NCBI RefSeq assembly: GCF_016446285.1
Contig: NZ_CP054140.1
Span: 911,501-975,500, forward strand
Origin: Desulfobulbus oligotrophicus
Lineage (GTDB): Bacteria > Desulfobacterota > Desulfobulbia > Desulfobulbales > Desulfobulbaceae
Direction: 5' to 3'
DNA length: 64,000 nt
Part shown: in pieces, positions 28,146 through 36,292 of the stretch
Position numbering within the stretch: position 1 is the first letter of the stretch
Layout of the letters: every line of letters starts with the position of its first letter
Notes under the pieces: generated by a model
What the model was told of the DNA's origin: nothing
Databases searched by the model: none
Seen by the model: only the letters and a program-made list of their open reading frames with translations
Position numbers and translations under genes: made by a program

Positions 28146-30029
28146 TTACGGGCAAAGGATCGTTACGCCGGTCTGGTACTTCTTCTCGTTGATGATCAGT
28201 TTGATATGGAATATGCCCTGCAGTCCCAGTTTGCTGATATGGATCTTGACGTCACGGTCGTCATCCGACAGGAAAGCGCCGGAGCACATGGCCAGATGTA
28301 ACACAGCGGCGGTGTTGATAAAGTAATTATGGCTCTCTTTCTCGTTTTCAAGACAGAGCATGGCCAGAGTGCCCTTTTCAAATTTGCCGTGGAAGACAAA
28401 GCGGTCTTCATCTTCTTCAATAAGGATTTCGTGGAAGCTCGGCGGCAGTTCATGTACCTCTTCTGCATCGGGTACAGTGTCGAACTCTTCGGTCACCTCC
28501 AGGCTACCGATCAGTTTACCTTCTCCAAAGACCAGATTGTCGCCGTCGTGGTAGAACGGCAGTTTCTCAGCCCGGTAAAAGTTACCCTCGGTCTCCAGCT
28601 CGTAGAGCACAACACCGTCTTTTTCCTCAACAGTGATCGAACGAAGTTCAACGTTCGGGTCCTGCATGTCAAGAAAAGCACCTAAAGATTTACTGGCATA
28701 GCCATTTTCACGGCCGATACCACCGGAGTGGGTCATGTAATGGCCTTCGCCGTAGTACTCGACGTTGCAGATGTAGGGGCTGAAGAACTCCGGGCCACGT
28801 TCCTTACCGTACTGCCAGACCTGTTCGATCTCCATCTTGTCGGTATCGATGCGGTAGCGCACACCTCGGGAGAAGTTGTCTTTATTTTCAATATATTTTT
28901 CTTTGACCTTGGCACGGTACTGGCCGTTGTCAAAACACATCACATCACCGTTCGGACAGACCACACAGGCATGCTGTTCATACTGCCAGTCGAACTTGGA
29001 CAGATCGCCCACGGGTGTAAAAAAATATTTGTCAACCAGATCCTGCGGCCAGCCTTCCGGGTCACCGATGATCCAGTTGAGCTCGCCGGTGTCATAATCA
29101 ATGTTGATAACGGCATCCTGATGCCGGCCGGACAGGGTCAGGCTGTGGGTGGGTTTATCGTACCAGACAGCGTTGTTGTGGAACCAGTCGTGAGCATCCT
29201 GTGAACCGGACCCGCCGACATCCATGGGCAGGACCTTGCGATAGTCCCAGGTCTTAAGGATGTCCCCGGTGTTGCGGTCGATGAGCACACACATATCTTC
29301 TACAGTATCGCGGCTGAAATCCTGGGTTAGTGCCAGGAGATTACCATCTTCCATCTCAAAATGGTCGTGGTGGTAGTTGCCCGGCATGCGATATTCTTTA
29401 TAGATCTTTCCCAGCAGGTTGATCTCGATCATGCCGGTGGAGTTATAGGGCATGTGGCAAAAACGGCTGGATCCGGTGACAATGTTCCCGTTTTTCATCC
29501 GCTTGATGTCGAACATGGTATTTTCCGTGAGTAACCAACGGATGTCACCCTTGTAGTCATAGGCAGTGGGCAGGTTTTTACCGGCCGGGGTGAGAAACAT
29601 GATGTTGTCGCCCAGGTAGTCGGGTGAGGTCTGGATGTTGAGGCAACGACAGATATCCTCCGGGAGCTTGCCGGTCTGGATAGTGACCGTGGTGCTGTTG
29701 CCGTCGGGCAGGGTGACGGTCACTCTGTTGGCAAAGTCCTCGTAGAGACCGAGTACCGGCAGGGCATGTTCGGTTGCGGCTTTGAAGGTGTGGGTGATGT
29801 TCTCCCGCTCGTACCGTTTGCCGTGGATGGTAAGGGTCGGGGCCACGGCATTTGGTGTGGTGAACATGATCAGGGCACACAGGGGATTGATGAGGTAGGG
29901 GTTGACCACGACCTTGGGTTGTTCAAAGGTGGGTTTTTCCGCCTTAAAGGCATCGAGGAAGGCCTTTTCAGCTCGGTTTTGGCGGGTAATGAGGTGTTCC
30001 TGGCTGGTGTAACGGATTCGGGTTGTCAT
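28146..30029 (-). CDS. Arylsulfotransferase (AssT family), apparently cytoplasmic
   Basis: AssT moves a sulfuryl group from an aryl sulfate to a phenol without PAPS. The 627-residue protein has a six-bladed propeller pattern and the active-site residues in the E. coli spacing: His284-x-Asn286 in HDWFHNNAVWY and Arg302 eighteen residues after His284; His353 in YEQHACVV is the likely catalytic nucleophile. Unlike the E. coli enzyme there is no signal peptide, so it is probably cytoplasmic, and it lies in an operon with thioredoxin and thioredoxin reductase rather than Dsb genes. Cys355, Cys358 and Cys365 sit beside His353. AAGGAG precedes the ATG. Residue matches rest on remembered family data. 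Confidence 0.78.
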   Translation of the reverse strand: MTTRIRYTSQEHLITRQNRAEKAFLDAFKAEKPTFEQPKVVVNPYLINPLCALIMFTTPNAVAPTLTIHGKRYERENITHTFKAATEHALPVLGLYEDFANRVTVTLPDGNSTTVTIQTGKLPEDICRCLNIQTSPDYLGDNIMFLTPAGKNLPTAYDYKGDIRWLLTENTMFDIKRMKNGNIVTGSSRFCHMPYNSTGMIEINLLGKIYKEYRMPGNYHHDHFEMEDGNLLALTQDFSRDTVEDMCVLIDRNTGDILKTWDYRKVLPMDVGGSGSQDAHDWFHNNAVWYDKPTHSLTLSGRHQDAVINIDYDTGELNWIIGDPEGWPQDLVDKYFFTPVGDLSKFDWQYEQHACVVCPNGDVMCFDNGQYRAKVKEKYIENKDNFSRGVRYRIDTDKMEIEQVWQYGKERGPEFFSPYICNVEYYGEGHYMTHSGGIGRENGYASKSLGAFLDMQDPNVELRSITVEEKDGVVLYELETEGNFYRAEKLPFYHDGDNLVFGEGKLIGSLEVTEEFDTVPDAEEVHELPPSFHEILIEEDEDRFVFHGKFEKGTLAMLCLENEKESHNYFINTAAVLHLAMCSGAFLSDDDRDVKIHISKLGLQGIFHIKLIINEKKYQTGVTILCP

Positions 30030-30042
30030 GGTATGCTCCTTG

Positions 30043-30351
30043 TCAGGCGATCGCTTCGATCGCTTTAATGATAACGGGTTTTTGTTTCAGACCTTCCAGG
30101 CGGCTGACCTCTTTGCCGTCCTTGAAGAACAGCATGGTGGGGAAGCCCTTGACACCAAGACGTTCTTTCAGTTCCCGGTTCTCGTCGAAGTCGATGATAT
30201 AGATGGGAAAGTCGGGGTTTTGCTTGGCAATGTCCTTGAGGACAAAGGACAGCATCTTGCACGGTCCGCAGGTCTTGGAATAAAACTCGATCAACATGGG
30301 GACATTGTGATCAAGGGACTCATAGTCTTTTTCAGTTATTTCGGTAATCAT
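30043..30351 (-). CDS. Thioredoxin
   Basis: A 102-residue thioredoxin-fold protein with the active site TCGPCK near residues 27-32 and the cis-Pro in GFPTMLFF. It reduces disulfides with electrons from thioredoxin reductase. The residue before CGPC is Thr rather than the usual Trp. AAGGAG precedes the ATG. It lies between trxB (32 bases upstream) and the arylsulfotransferase gene (13 bases downstream), all on the minus strand, so the three form one operon, and a service role for the sulfotransferase is likely. Confidence 0.9.
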   Translation of the reverse strand: MITEITEKDYESLDHNVPMLIEFYSKTCGPCKMLSFVLKDIAKQNPDFPIYIIDFDENRELKERLGVKGFPTMLFFKDGKEVSRLEGLKQKPVIIKAIEAIA

Positions 30352-30383
30352 AATTGGTTACTCCTTGATAAAAGAGACGGCTC

Positions 30384-31313
30384 TTACTGTTTGAGAGATT
30401 CAACATAGGCAGCGGCGCTGTTCGCTGCCACGGCCCCGTCTGAACAGGCGGTGACAATCTGCCTGAGATGCTTGACCGTGATGTCGCCTGCTCCGAAGAT
30501 ACCGGGAACAGAGGTGCGCATCCGGCTGTCGGCCTCAATACAACCGGTGCGGTCGACAATGCCGAGCTTGGCAAAGGCTTCGGATGATGCTGAAAAACCG
30601 ATGTATTCAAAGACACCGTCGCAGGTGACGTACCGTTCGGTGGCGTCTTCTTTGGTTGATTTAAAGCGCACACCGGTTATGCGGTCGGTACCGGTAAATT
30701 CTAAGACTTCCTGGTACGGATAGATGGTGACATTGGGCATCTTCCGCAGCTGGTCGCAGGCCTTTGGATCAGCGGTCAGGTCGAACATGGTGACAATCGT
30801 CAGCTTGGTGCAGATGCCGGCGAGATAAATGGACTCCTCAACCGCCGAGTTGCCACCGCCGATGACCACCACCTCTTTGTCACGATACTGGGCGCCATCG
30901 CATATTGCACACCAGCTGATACCGTTGGCCGCCCACTCTTCTTCTCCGGGAACGCCGAGGCGTCGCGGTACAGTACCGGTGGCGAGAATCACTGCCCGGG
31001 CCTGATATACGGCGTCGTCCTCTTCGCAGGTAATGGTTTTTAAAGAATCGCTGTTACTGATATCGATGACGGTTTTGTAATCAAATTCCACGCCAAGTTC
31101 CTGGGTGTGTTCAAACATCTTAATAGCCAGGTCGGCACCGCTCAGTTTACCGGCACCGGTGTAGTTTTCGATTTCATTGGTGTTGACCATTTGCCCGCCG
31201 GGCGACAACCGGTCGAGCAACAATACTTTCATATTGGCGCGAACGGCATAAATGGCTGCGGTCATACCGGCCGGACCAGCTCCAACGATGACGATGTCAT
31301 AAATGTTTTCCAT
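30384..31313 (-). CDS. trxB: Thioredoxin reductase
   Basis: This flavoprotein passes electrons from NADPH to thioredoxin. The 309-residue protein has the FAD-binding GAGPAGMTAAIYA, the NADPH-binding VIGGGNSAVEESIYL and the redox pair CAICD (about residues 135-139). The ATG at 31313 (MENIYDIVIVG) follows AGGGAG by eight bases; a longer in-frame reading upstream has no family character. Length fits the low-molecular-weight class. It is the first gene of the trxB-trx-arylsulfotransferase operon and is preceded by the shared operator. Confidence 0.92.
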   Translation of the reverse strand: MENIYDIVIVGAGPAGMTAAIYAVRANMKVLLLDRLSPGGQMVNTNEIENYTGAGKLSGADLAIKMFEHTQELGVEFDYKTVIDISNSDSLKTITCEEDDAVYQARAVILATGTVPRRLGVPGEEEWAANGISWCAICDGAQYRDKEVVVIGGGNSAVEESIYLAGICTKLTIVTMFDLTADPKACDQLRKMPNVTIYPYQEVLEFTGTDRITGVRFKSTKEDATERYVTCDGVFEYIGFSASSEAFAKLGIVDRTGCIEADSRMRTSVPGIFGAGDITVKHLRQIVTACSDGAVAANSAAAYVESLKQ

Positions 31314-31847
31314 GATTATATCTCCCTGGCGCCCCGGGTTATCAAGGTTGGCGGAGCATGCTATGAGTGAAATGTGGTGCGTGTGCACTGTCCTGTCCAG
31401 TGGAACCGGGTGTGACCTGTTGTGGTTGCTGAGCCTTCTCCTGGATGTCTGATGACAGATTGTTCCTCTTCAAGCCGATGGTGCCAGTTAAAGAAAAAAA
31501 GATCATTCAGACAACTCGCAAAACTACGAGGTTTTGCTTTTTCTTTTTCCAGGGAACTGGTGGGCAGAGCAGGAAAAACACCAGAGACCGGCAGTGAATT
31601 GCCAGTATTCAGGAAGGTTTCCTGTTGGATATCGCAATGCTGTCAATGGAGAAGAGGCGGAAAGGACGTAGAGAGGTACCGGATTTTAATATACTTCTAA
31701 ATACGTGTAGTCTGTGTGGATGCAAGATGATACAGCATGGTTGCCTGTGTTGTTTTAGAAACAGACACTGTTGCCTTTCCTCATGAAATGGTTAATAGTA
31801 GCTCGTGATATTGTATAGATACTCTAATCGTTAAGGAGAAAGCAGTT
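31314..31847. other. Intergenic region between trxB operon and BI-1 gene
   Basis: This 534-base divergent region contains the shared operator (31513-31553) and its -10-like box (about 31486-31491, TTAACT) towards trxB, with a leader of about 160 bases. Towards the BI-1 gene no clear sigma70 pair was found. No gene is supported. Confidence 0.5.
31486..31553 (-). promoter_or_regulatory. Regulated promoter 3: shared operator before trxB-trx-arylsulfotransferase operon
   Basis: AACTCG (31513-31518), eight bases ending TA, CGAGG (31527-31531), then CCAGG (31549-31553) after exactly 17 bases, on the plus strand. In the operon's direction a weak -10-like TTAACT (31491-31486) begins about 22 bases after the palindrome. 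Confidence 0.7.
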
Positions 31848-32561
31848 ATGCAGACGCAGGTTGGTACCCACGAAATTACTTTGGCGAAGGCCCGGCAGCA
31901 GGCTTCGACTATCTTTCTGGCAAAAGTGTTTAACTGGATGGCTGCCGGTTTGGCCGTTACCGGTGTTATCGCCTATTTTGTTGCCCAGTCCGGCCTGGTG
32001 GCTTCCCTGATTGCCAGTCCCATCTTCTTTATACTGGTCCTGGCTGAGCTTGGTATGGTTTTTTATCTTTCCGCCCGTATCGAGAAAATTCAACCGGGAA
32101 CCGCCACCGGCCTTTTTGTCACCTATTCGGCCCTTAACGGCGTGACTTTATCGACTATTTTTCTTGCCTACACCCATGCCTCCATTGCCGCCACCTTTTT
32201 AGTCACTGCGGGTATGTTTGCGGCAATGGCTGTTTTCGGTCTGGTCACGAAACGCGACCTTTCCGGAATGGGCTCATTTATGTTCATGGGGCTGATCGGC
32301 CTTATCCTGGCTTCAATCGTGAACATCTTTTTGAAAAGCACTGCTGTGTACTGGGCAATTTCAGCGATTGGTGTTTTGGTTTTTGTTGGGCTGACCGCTT
32401 ATGATGTCCAGAAAATTAAACAGATCGGTGAACAGGGTATTATGGAACAGGGCGAGGCAGCTATCCGTAAAGGAGCCATTATCGGTGCCCTGGCTCTTTA
32501 CCTCGACTTTATCAATCTTTTTCTTATGCTGCTCCGTTTTTTCGGCGGTAGCCGTGATTAA
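31848..32561 (+). CDS. BI-1/YccA family membrane protein
   Basis: A 237-residue inner-membrane protein with seven hydrophobic segments and the conserved UPF0005 pattern: YSALNGVTLSTIF in the middle and GLTAYDVQKIKQI near residues 180-195. Members (Bax inhibitor-1 homologues, E. coli YccA/YbhL) modulate FtsH or leak calcium; no function is assigned for this one. AAGGAG precedes the ATG with good spacing. It stands alone and is followed by a double hairpin terminator. Confidence 0.9.
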   Translation: MQTQVGTHEITLAKARQQASTIFLAKVFNWMAAGLAVTGVIAYFVAQSGLVASLIASPIFFILVLAELGMVFYLSARIEKIQPGTATGLFVTYSALNGVTLSTIFLAYTHASIAATFLVTAGMFAAMAVFGLVTKRDLSGMGSFMFMGLIGLILASIVNIFLKSTAVYWAISAIGVLVFVGLTAYDVQKIKQIGEQGIMEQGEAAIRKGAIIGALALYLDFINLFLMLLRFFGGSRD

Positions 32562-32588
32562 CTAACGCCTTTTCTCCAAAGAGGTGAG

Positions 32589-32640
32589 CAGGGGGAGCGA
32601 TGATACCGATCCCCCTGTTTTTACTTCTTGAGAAGTAAAA
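32589..32640 (+). terminator. Tandem terminator hairpins after BI-1 gene
   Basis: CAGGGGGA (32589-32596) pairs with TCCCCCTG (32610-32617), followed by TTTTT. A second hairpin, TTTTACTTC/GAAGTAAAA, follows at about 32619-32640. Confidence 0.8.
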
Positions 32641-32658
32641 CGGATACCCTTTTTCTGC

Positions 32659-32687
32659 TTGACGCTCATCAGTAAATATTATAGAAT
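32659..32687 (+). promoter_or_regulatory. Sigma70 promoter of ppaC
   Basis: TTGACG (32659-32664) and TAGAAT (32682-32687) are separated by 17 bases, each matching five of six consensus positions. The leader to the start codon is about 90 bases. Confidence 0.65.
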
Positions 32688-32785
32688 TTTTCAATTTTAT
32701 TGTTCCTGACCAGGTGTGGTCCGGATGGAAAGAGAAACGTACGTATTGTATGTGTCACTGAACAAGTATTGGGAGGTTTTACGCT

Positions 32786-33706
32786 ATGTCTGTTTATGTT
32801 ATTGGTCACAAAAGTCCGGATACCGATTCTGTCACCGCTGCTATTGCCTATGCTGCATTGATGAAGGCAAAAGGCGAGGATTATGTTCCCGCTGTCTCTG
32901 GTAAGTTGAATCCTGAATCCGAGATGGTACTTAAGCAGTTCGGTTTTGCCACACCCGAACTTCTGACCGATGCCACCGGCAAGAAGATTGCCCTTGTCGA
33001 TCACAGCGATCTTACCCAGGCTCCCGATAACCTGAATGCCGGTGAAGTTGTCGCTGTTGTTGATCATCACAAGATCGGTGATGTGACCACAAACCAGCCG
33101 ATTTTCTTTTTCAATATGCCGGTTGGCTGCACCGGTACAGTCCTTAAGATTCTCTATGATATGGAAGGTGTCAAAGTTGAGCCGAAGGTTGCAGGATTGA
33201 TGCTGGCCGCCATCTTAAGCGATACCGTTAACTTCAAGTCCCCAACCACCACCGACGCTGACAAGAAGGCTGTTAAAGAACTGGCAGCCATTGCCGGCGT
33301 GACTGACACCGAGGGTCTGTTCATGGAGATGCTGAAGGCAAAGAGCGCTGTTGCCGGAGTACCTGCCATGGATCTGCTCCACCGTGATTACAAGGATTTT
33401 GATATGAACGGCAAGAAGGTTGGTGTGGGACAGCTTGAACTTGCCACCCTTGATCAGGTTGCTGATATGCGTGATGCCCTTTACAATGCCATGAAAGAGC
33501 AGAAGGGGACAGAACGTCACTCGGTTTTGCTCATGCTGACCGATGTGGTGAAAGAGGGGACTGATCTGATGGTCATTTCCGATGATCCGGCTTTGATAGA
33601 AGGTGCTTTTGGTGACAAACTGGACGGCGTTTCAATGTGGATCGATGGTATGATGAGTCGTAAAAAGCAGACTGTTCCCAACCTGCAAAAGGCTTTTGGC
33701 TGCTAA
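32786..33706 (+). CDS. ppaC: Manganese-dependent inorganic pyrophosphatase (family II)
   Basis: This cytoplasmic enzyme splits pyrophosphate to two phosphates; family II enzymes are fast and need Mn2+ or Co2+. The 306-residue protein has the DHH-type metal and substrate motifs: GHKSPDTDS at 7-15, VDHS, VVDHHKIGD, SDTVNFKSPTTT and the C-terminal SRKKQ lysines. There are no CBS or DRTGG inserts, so it is the short soluble type. Sulfate activation makes much pyrophosphate, which fits a sulfate reducer. The gene is monocistronic with its own promoter and terminator. Confidence 0.95.
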   Translation: MSVYVIGHKSPDTDSVTAAIAYAALMKAKGEDYVPAVSGKLNPESEMVLKQFGFATPELLTDATGKKIALVDHSDLTQAPDNLNAGEVVAVVDHHKIGDVTTNQPIFFFNMPVGCTGTVLKILYDMEGVKVEPKVAGLMLAAILSDTVNFKSPTTTDADKKAVKELAAIAGVTDTEGLFMEMLKAKSAVAGVPAMDLLHRDYKDFDMNGKKVGVGQLELATLDQVADMRDALYNAMKEQKGTERHSVLLMLTDVVKEGTDLMVISDDPALIEGAFGDKLDGVSMWIDGMMSRKKQTVPNLQKAFGC

Positions 33707-33728
33707 GTATATTTTTTGTTCAGTGTGT

Positions 33729-33761
33729 AAAAAAAGCCGCCTTTCCAGGCGGCTTTTTTTA
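33729..33761. terminator. Bidirectional terminator between ppaC and the UshA-like gene
   Basis: An A-run, GCCGCC (33736-33741), a six-base loop, GGCGGC (33748-33753) and a T-run of seven. It serves ppaC on the plus strand and the convergent minus-strand gene. Confidence 0.85.
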
Positions 33762-33783
33762 TGCGTTTTTTTATATGGATTCA

Positions 33784-34785
33784 CTACTTTCTCTCATTAC
33801 CGCAGAGGAGTTTTTCGGTGAATGCATCTGCCGTTTGCTGCGCCTCTTGCAGTAAGGCCTCAATGTTAAGATCGCTGACCAAAGACTGTCGAATCGGCAG
33901 GAAGCGATTGCTGTAGGTGGAGGCTGCCTGTTGTGCCCCCTTCTGGTCTAATGGAATCGGCAGCTCGGTCCATGCGCCGCGGTGTTGCCAATCAATATCA
34001 AGCACACCAAGATATTTACCACGGATATCTGTTTGTATAAGAAGCGCATTGTTGACCGGTATCGGGTTCATATTACCGATGGCATGACCGGTCTGCAGGA
34101 TTACATCTATCGAGCTGAAGGCACGCGCGATTTCCAGATTTTCACTGTAGGGGTAGTTCGACAACAACAGCACGAAATCCGTGTCCTTCTCTGCCGTCGC
34201 AACACTTGCCGGTAATGTTGCCCGCCAATCCTGGACAATAAAATCACGCCCGGTATTTTGAAAAGCAGTGTGATCGGTAACAGCCAGAATGGCTATTTTG
34301 ACACGACCGGCCTGGCGGTGGAGTATGGGTGTAAACAGGGGCTTGAGCGAAGTCGGGTCAACAAGATTTGCCGACAGCCAGTTGAAAGCCGGCGGTTTGT
34401 GCAACTGCTGCAGCCATTCCATCCCTGCGGCCAGGTCCAGTGAGCCGATGCCGGCAAAGGTTGCCCCCATCTTTTGAGTGGCGGCAAGGACGCCTGCACT
34501 GGTCGCCAGTTCTGCTTTTTGAGCGTCTGCTGCATCCAGGTGATCGGTGGGGAAAAGAAGGTTGCCGCCGGTGACCACCAGGTTTGGCTGCTGACCATCT
34601 CGTTGCAACTCTTGAATCAGGGAAGCTTTTTTGGACAGACCGCCCAATCTGCTCTTGCCTCAACCGCTCCCGTCCACATTGCCGAGGTTGTCGTTACTGT
34701 ACAGGAGGCGGAAGTCGGCACCTTCAACCCGGCTCGCCAGGACGGCAACCAGGAGGATGAACAAAAAACAGCCAAGGTGTTTCAC
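33784..34785 (-). CDS. UshA/5'-nucleotidase-like exported protein with predicted selenocysteine (in-frame UGA)
   Basis: The reading frame is continuous from GTG 34785 to the stop at 33784 except for one TGA at codon 42 (34662-34660). Before it are a signal peptide (HLGCFLFILLVAVLASRVEG) and LYSNDNLGNVDGSG; after it are GKSRLGGLSKKASLIQEL, NLVVTGGNLLFPTDH, IGSLDLAAG and VILQTGHA, the layout of a UshA-like phosphoesterase-fold family whose members carry a PCGC motif at this place. The TGA aligns with the second Cys, and a small hairpin follows it. I read it as selenocysteine, giving 333 residues. Several usual metal ligands (GD, NHE) are lost, so hydrolase activity is doubtful. GTG starts one base after the rarA stop. 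A nonsense mutation is the alternative. Confidence 0.65.
34633..34662 (-). promoter_or_regulatory. UGA codon and candidate bacterial SECIS hairpin
   Basis: The in-frame TGA at 34662-34660 is followed, eight bases on, by a small helix CAGA/TCTG (extended by a G-T pair) with an eight-base G-rich loop TTGGGCGG. Bacterial SECIS elements lie just after the UGA with a G-containing loop, so this fits in position and form. Confidence 0.5.
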
Positions 34786-34786
34786 T

Positions 34787-36148
34787 TTATACTGCTGGTG
34801 GAGTCTGTGTATGTTGTTGACGTTTTTCAAGAATCTGTTTCCATTTAGTGAGTCGGTCTTTAATGACGGCCTCATAGCCGCGGGTGGTCGGTTCGTAGTA
34901 GGTGGTGCCGGTGAGTTCCGGGGGTAGGTGTTCCTGAAAGACTATGCCGTCACGATGATCATGGGCGTACTGGTACCCCCGGCCGTAACCAAACTCCCGC
35001 ATGAGTGCGGTCGGTGCATTGCGCAGGTGAAGAGGAACCGGCAGGGATCCGGTACGCTGGATATCCTTCTGGACGCTTTTGGTGCACAGGTAGACGGCAT
35101 TGCTCTTGGGTGCGGTTGCCAGATAGATGGTTGCCTGCATCAGGGCCAGTTCACCTTCAGGGGTGCCCAGCAGATGGTAGGCCTCCCGGCAGTCGAGTGC
35201 AACGCGCAGAGCCTGGGGGTCGGCGTTACCGATGTCTTCAGAGGCAAAGCGGATCATTCGCCGGGCAAGATAAAGGGGATCTTCACCGCTGGCAAGCATC
35301 CGGCCCAGCCAGTAGACCGCCCCGTCGGGATCACTGTCACGCATGCTCTTGTGGAGGGCGGAGATCAGATTGTAGTGTTCTTCTCCCTTGGCATCGTAGC
35401 GGAGTGTTTTCTGCTGGAGTGTTGTAGCTATGGTTGTCGAAGAGATGGTGGGGGTGTCTGAAGACACCGAGTCCTCCTGGTCTTTGGCCTCCACGGTAAG
35501 CCTGGCGGCTGTTTCCAGATAGTTCAGGGCGCGGCGGCCGTCACCGTCTGCAGCCCTGCAGAGCAGGTGTAGCGCTGCTTCGTCAATACCCAGATGATAC
35601 GAGCCCAGTCCATGTTCTGTGTCGGTCAGGGCACGTTGCACCATCTGCTCTATATCGTGGGGAGTAAGCGGATGGAGGGGGAGAACCTGGCAGCGGGAGA
35701 GAAGGGGTGCCGTGATTTCAAAAGACGGATTTTCAGTGGTTGCTCCGATCAAAGTCAGCAGGCCGCTTTCCACATGCGGGAGGAAGGCATCTTGTTGACT
35801 TTTATTGAATCGATGAATTTCATCGACAAAGAGAATCGTTGGTTTGTCGGTTTGCTCACGAAGCTCCTGAGCATCTTTGACGATTTGCCGTATCTCCTTG
35901 ACCCCGGAAAGGACGGCGGAGAAAAAGACAAAATGGGCGGAGATCGTGTGGGCAAGAAGAGTGGCCAGCGTTGTTTTCCCGGAACCGGGCGGCCCCCAGA
36001 GGATCAGTGACGGTATGGCCCCGCTGTCAATGAGCTGACAGAGAAGCTTGCCTTCTCCGACCAGGTGTTCCTGACCGATGAAGTTCTTGAGACTTTTGGG
36101 ACGCATCCGTTCGGCAAGCGGACGCTGGTGCGATGTAGGGACTGTCAT
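34787..36148 (-). CDS. rarA: Replication-associated recombination protein A (AAA+ ATPase)
   Basis: RarA (MgsA) is a clamp-loader-like AAA+ ATPase that acts at stalled replication forks. The 453-residue protein opens with RPLAERMRPKSLKNFIGQEHLVG, then Walker A GPPGSGKTTL, Walker B ILFVDEIHRFNK, sensor IGATTENPSFE and the C-terminal tetramerisation region with MRDSDPDGAVYWLGRML and FASEDIGNADP. The start at 36148 (MTVPTSHQ) is one of two close ATG codons; neither has a clear ribosome binding site. The UshA-like gene follows with a one-base gap after the TAA, so the two are probably co-translated. Confidence 0.93.
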   Translation of the reverse strand: MTVPTSHQRPLAERMRPKSLKNFIGQEHLVGEGKLLCQLIDSGAIPSLILWGPPGSGKTTLATLLAHTISAHFVFFSAVLSGVKEIRQIVKDAQELREQTDKPTILFVDEIHRFNKSQQDAFLPHVESGLLTLIGATTENPSFEITAPLLSRCQVLPLHPLTPHDIEQMVQRALTDTEHGLGSYHLGIDEAALHLLCRAADGDGRRALNYLETAARLTVEAKDQEDSVSSDTPTISSTTIATTLQQKTLRYDAKGEEHYNLISALHKSMRDSDPDGAVYWLGRMLASGEDPLYLARRMIRFASEDIGNADPQALRVALDCREAYHLLGTPEGELALMQATIYLATAPKSNAVYLCTKSVQKDIQRTGSLPVPLHLRNAPTALMREFGYGRGYQYAHDHRDGIVFQEHLPPELTGTTYYEPTTRGYEAVIKDRLTKWKQILEKRQQHTQTPPAV

Positions 36149-36292
36149 GACAAAATCATACACGAGTCTGATGAAAAAATACAGGCGTGAGAAGCGGCAG
36201 GTTTCATTTCCGTTCTCTTTCTTGTCGAGTTTTTATCCGGATGGTACTATGAACAGACAGGTTGATTAACTTTATTCGTATGGGCGTTTTGC

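Noticed and set aside
22913-31553. Sigma54 promoters at the three shared elements
   Set aside because: The GG and GC of the -24/-12 consensus do not line up in any copy; palindrome and fixed spacing fit an operator better.
33784-34785. Two separate genes or a pseudogene in place of a UGA-containing gene
   Set aside because: The frame is unbroken on both sides of a single TGA, the second part has no start with ribosome binding site, and the TGA sits at a Cys position of relatives.
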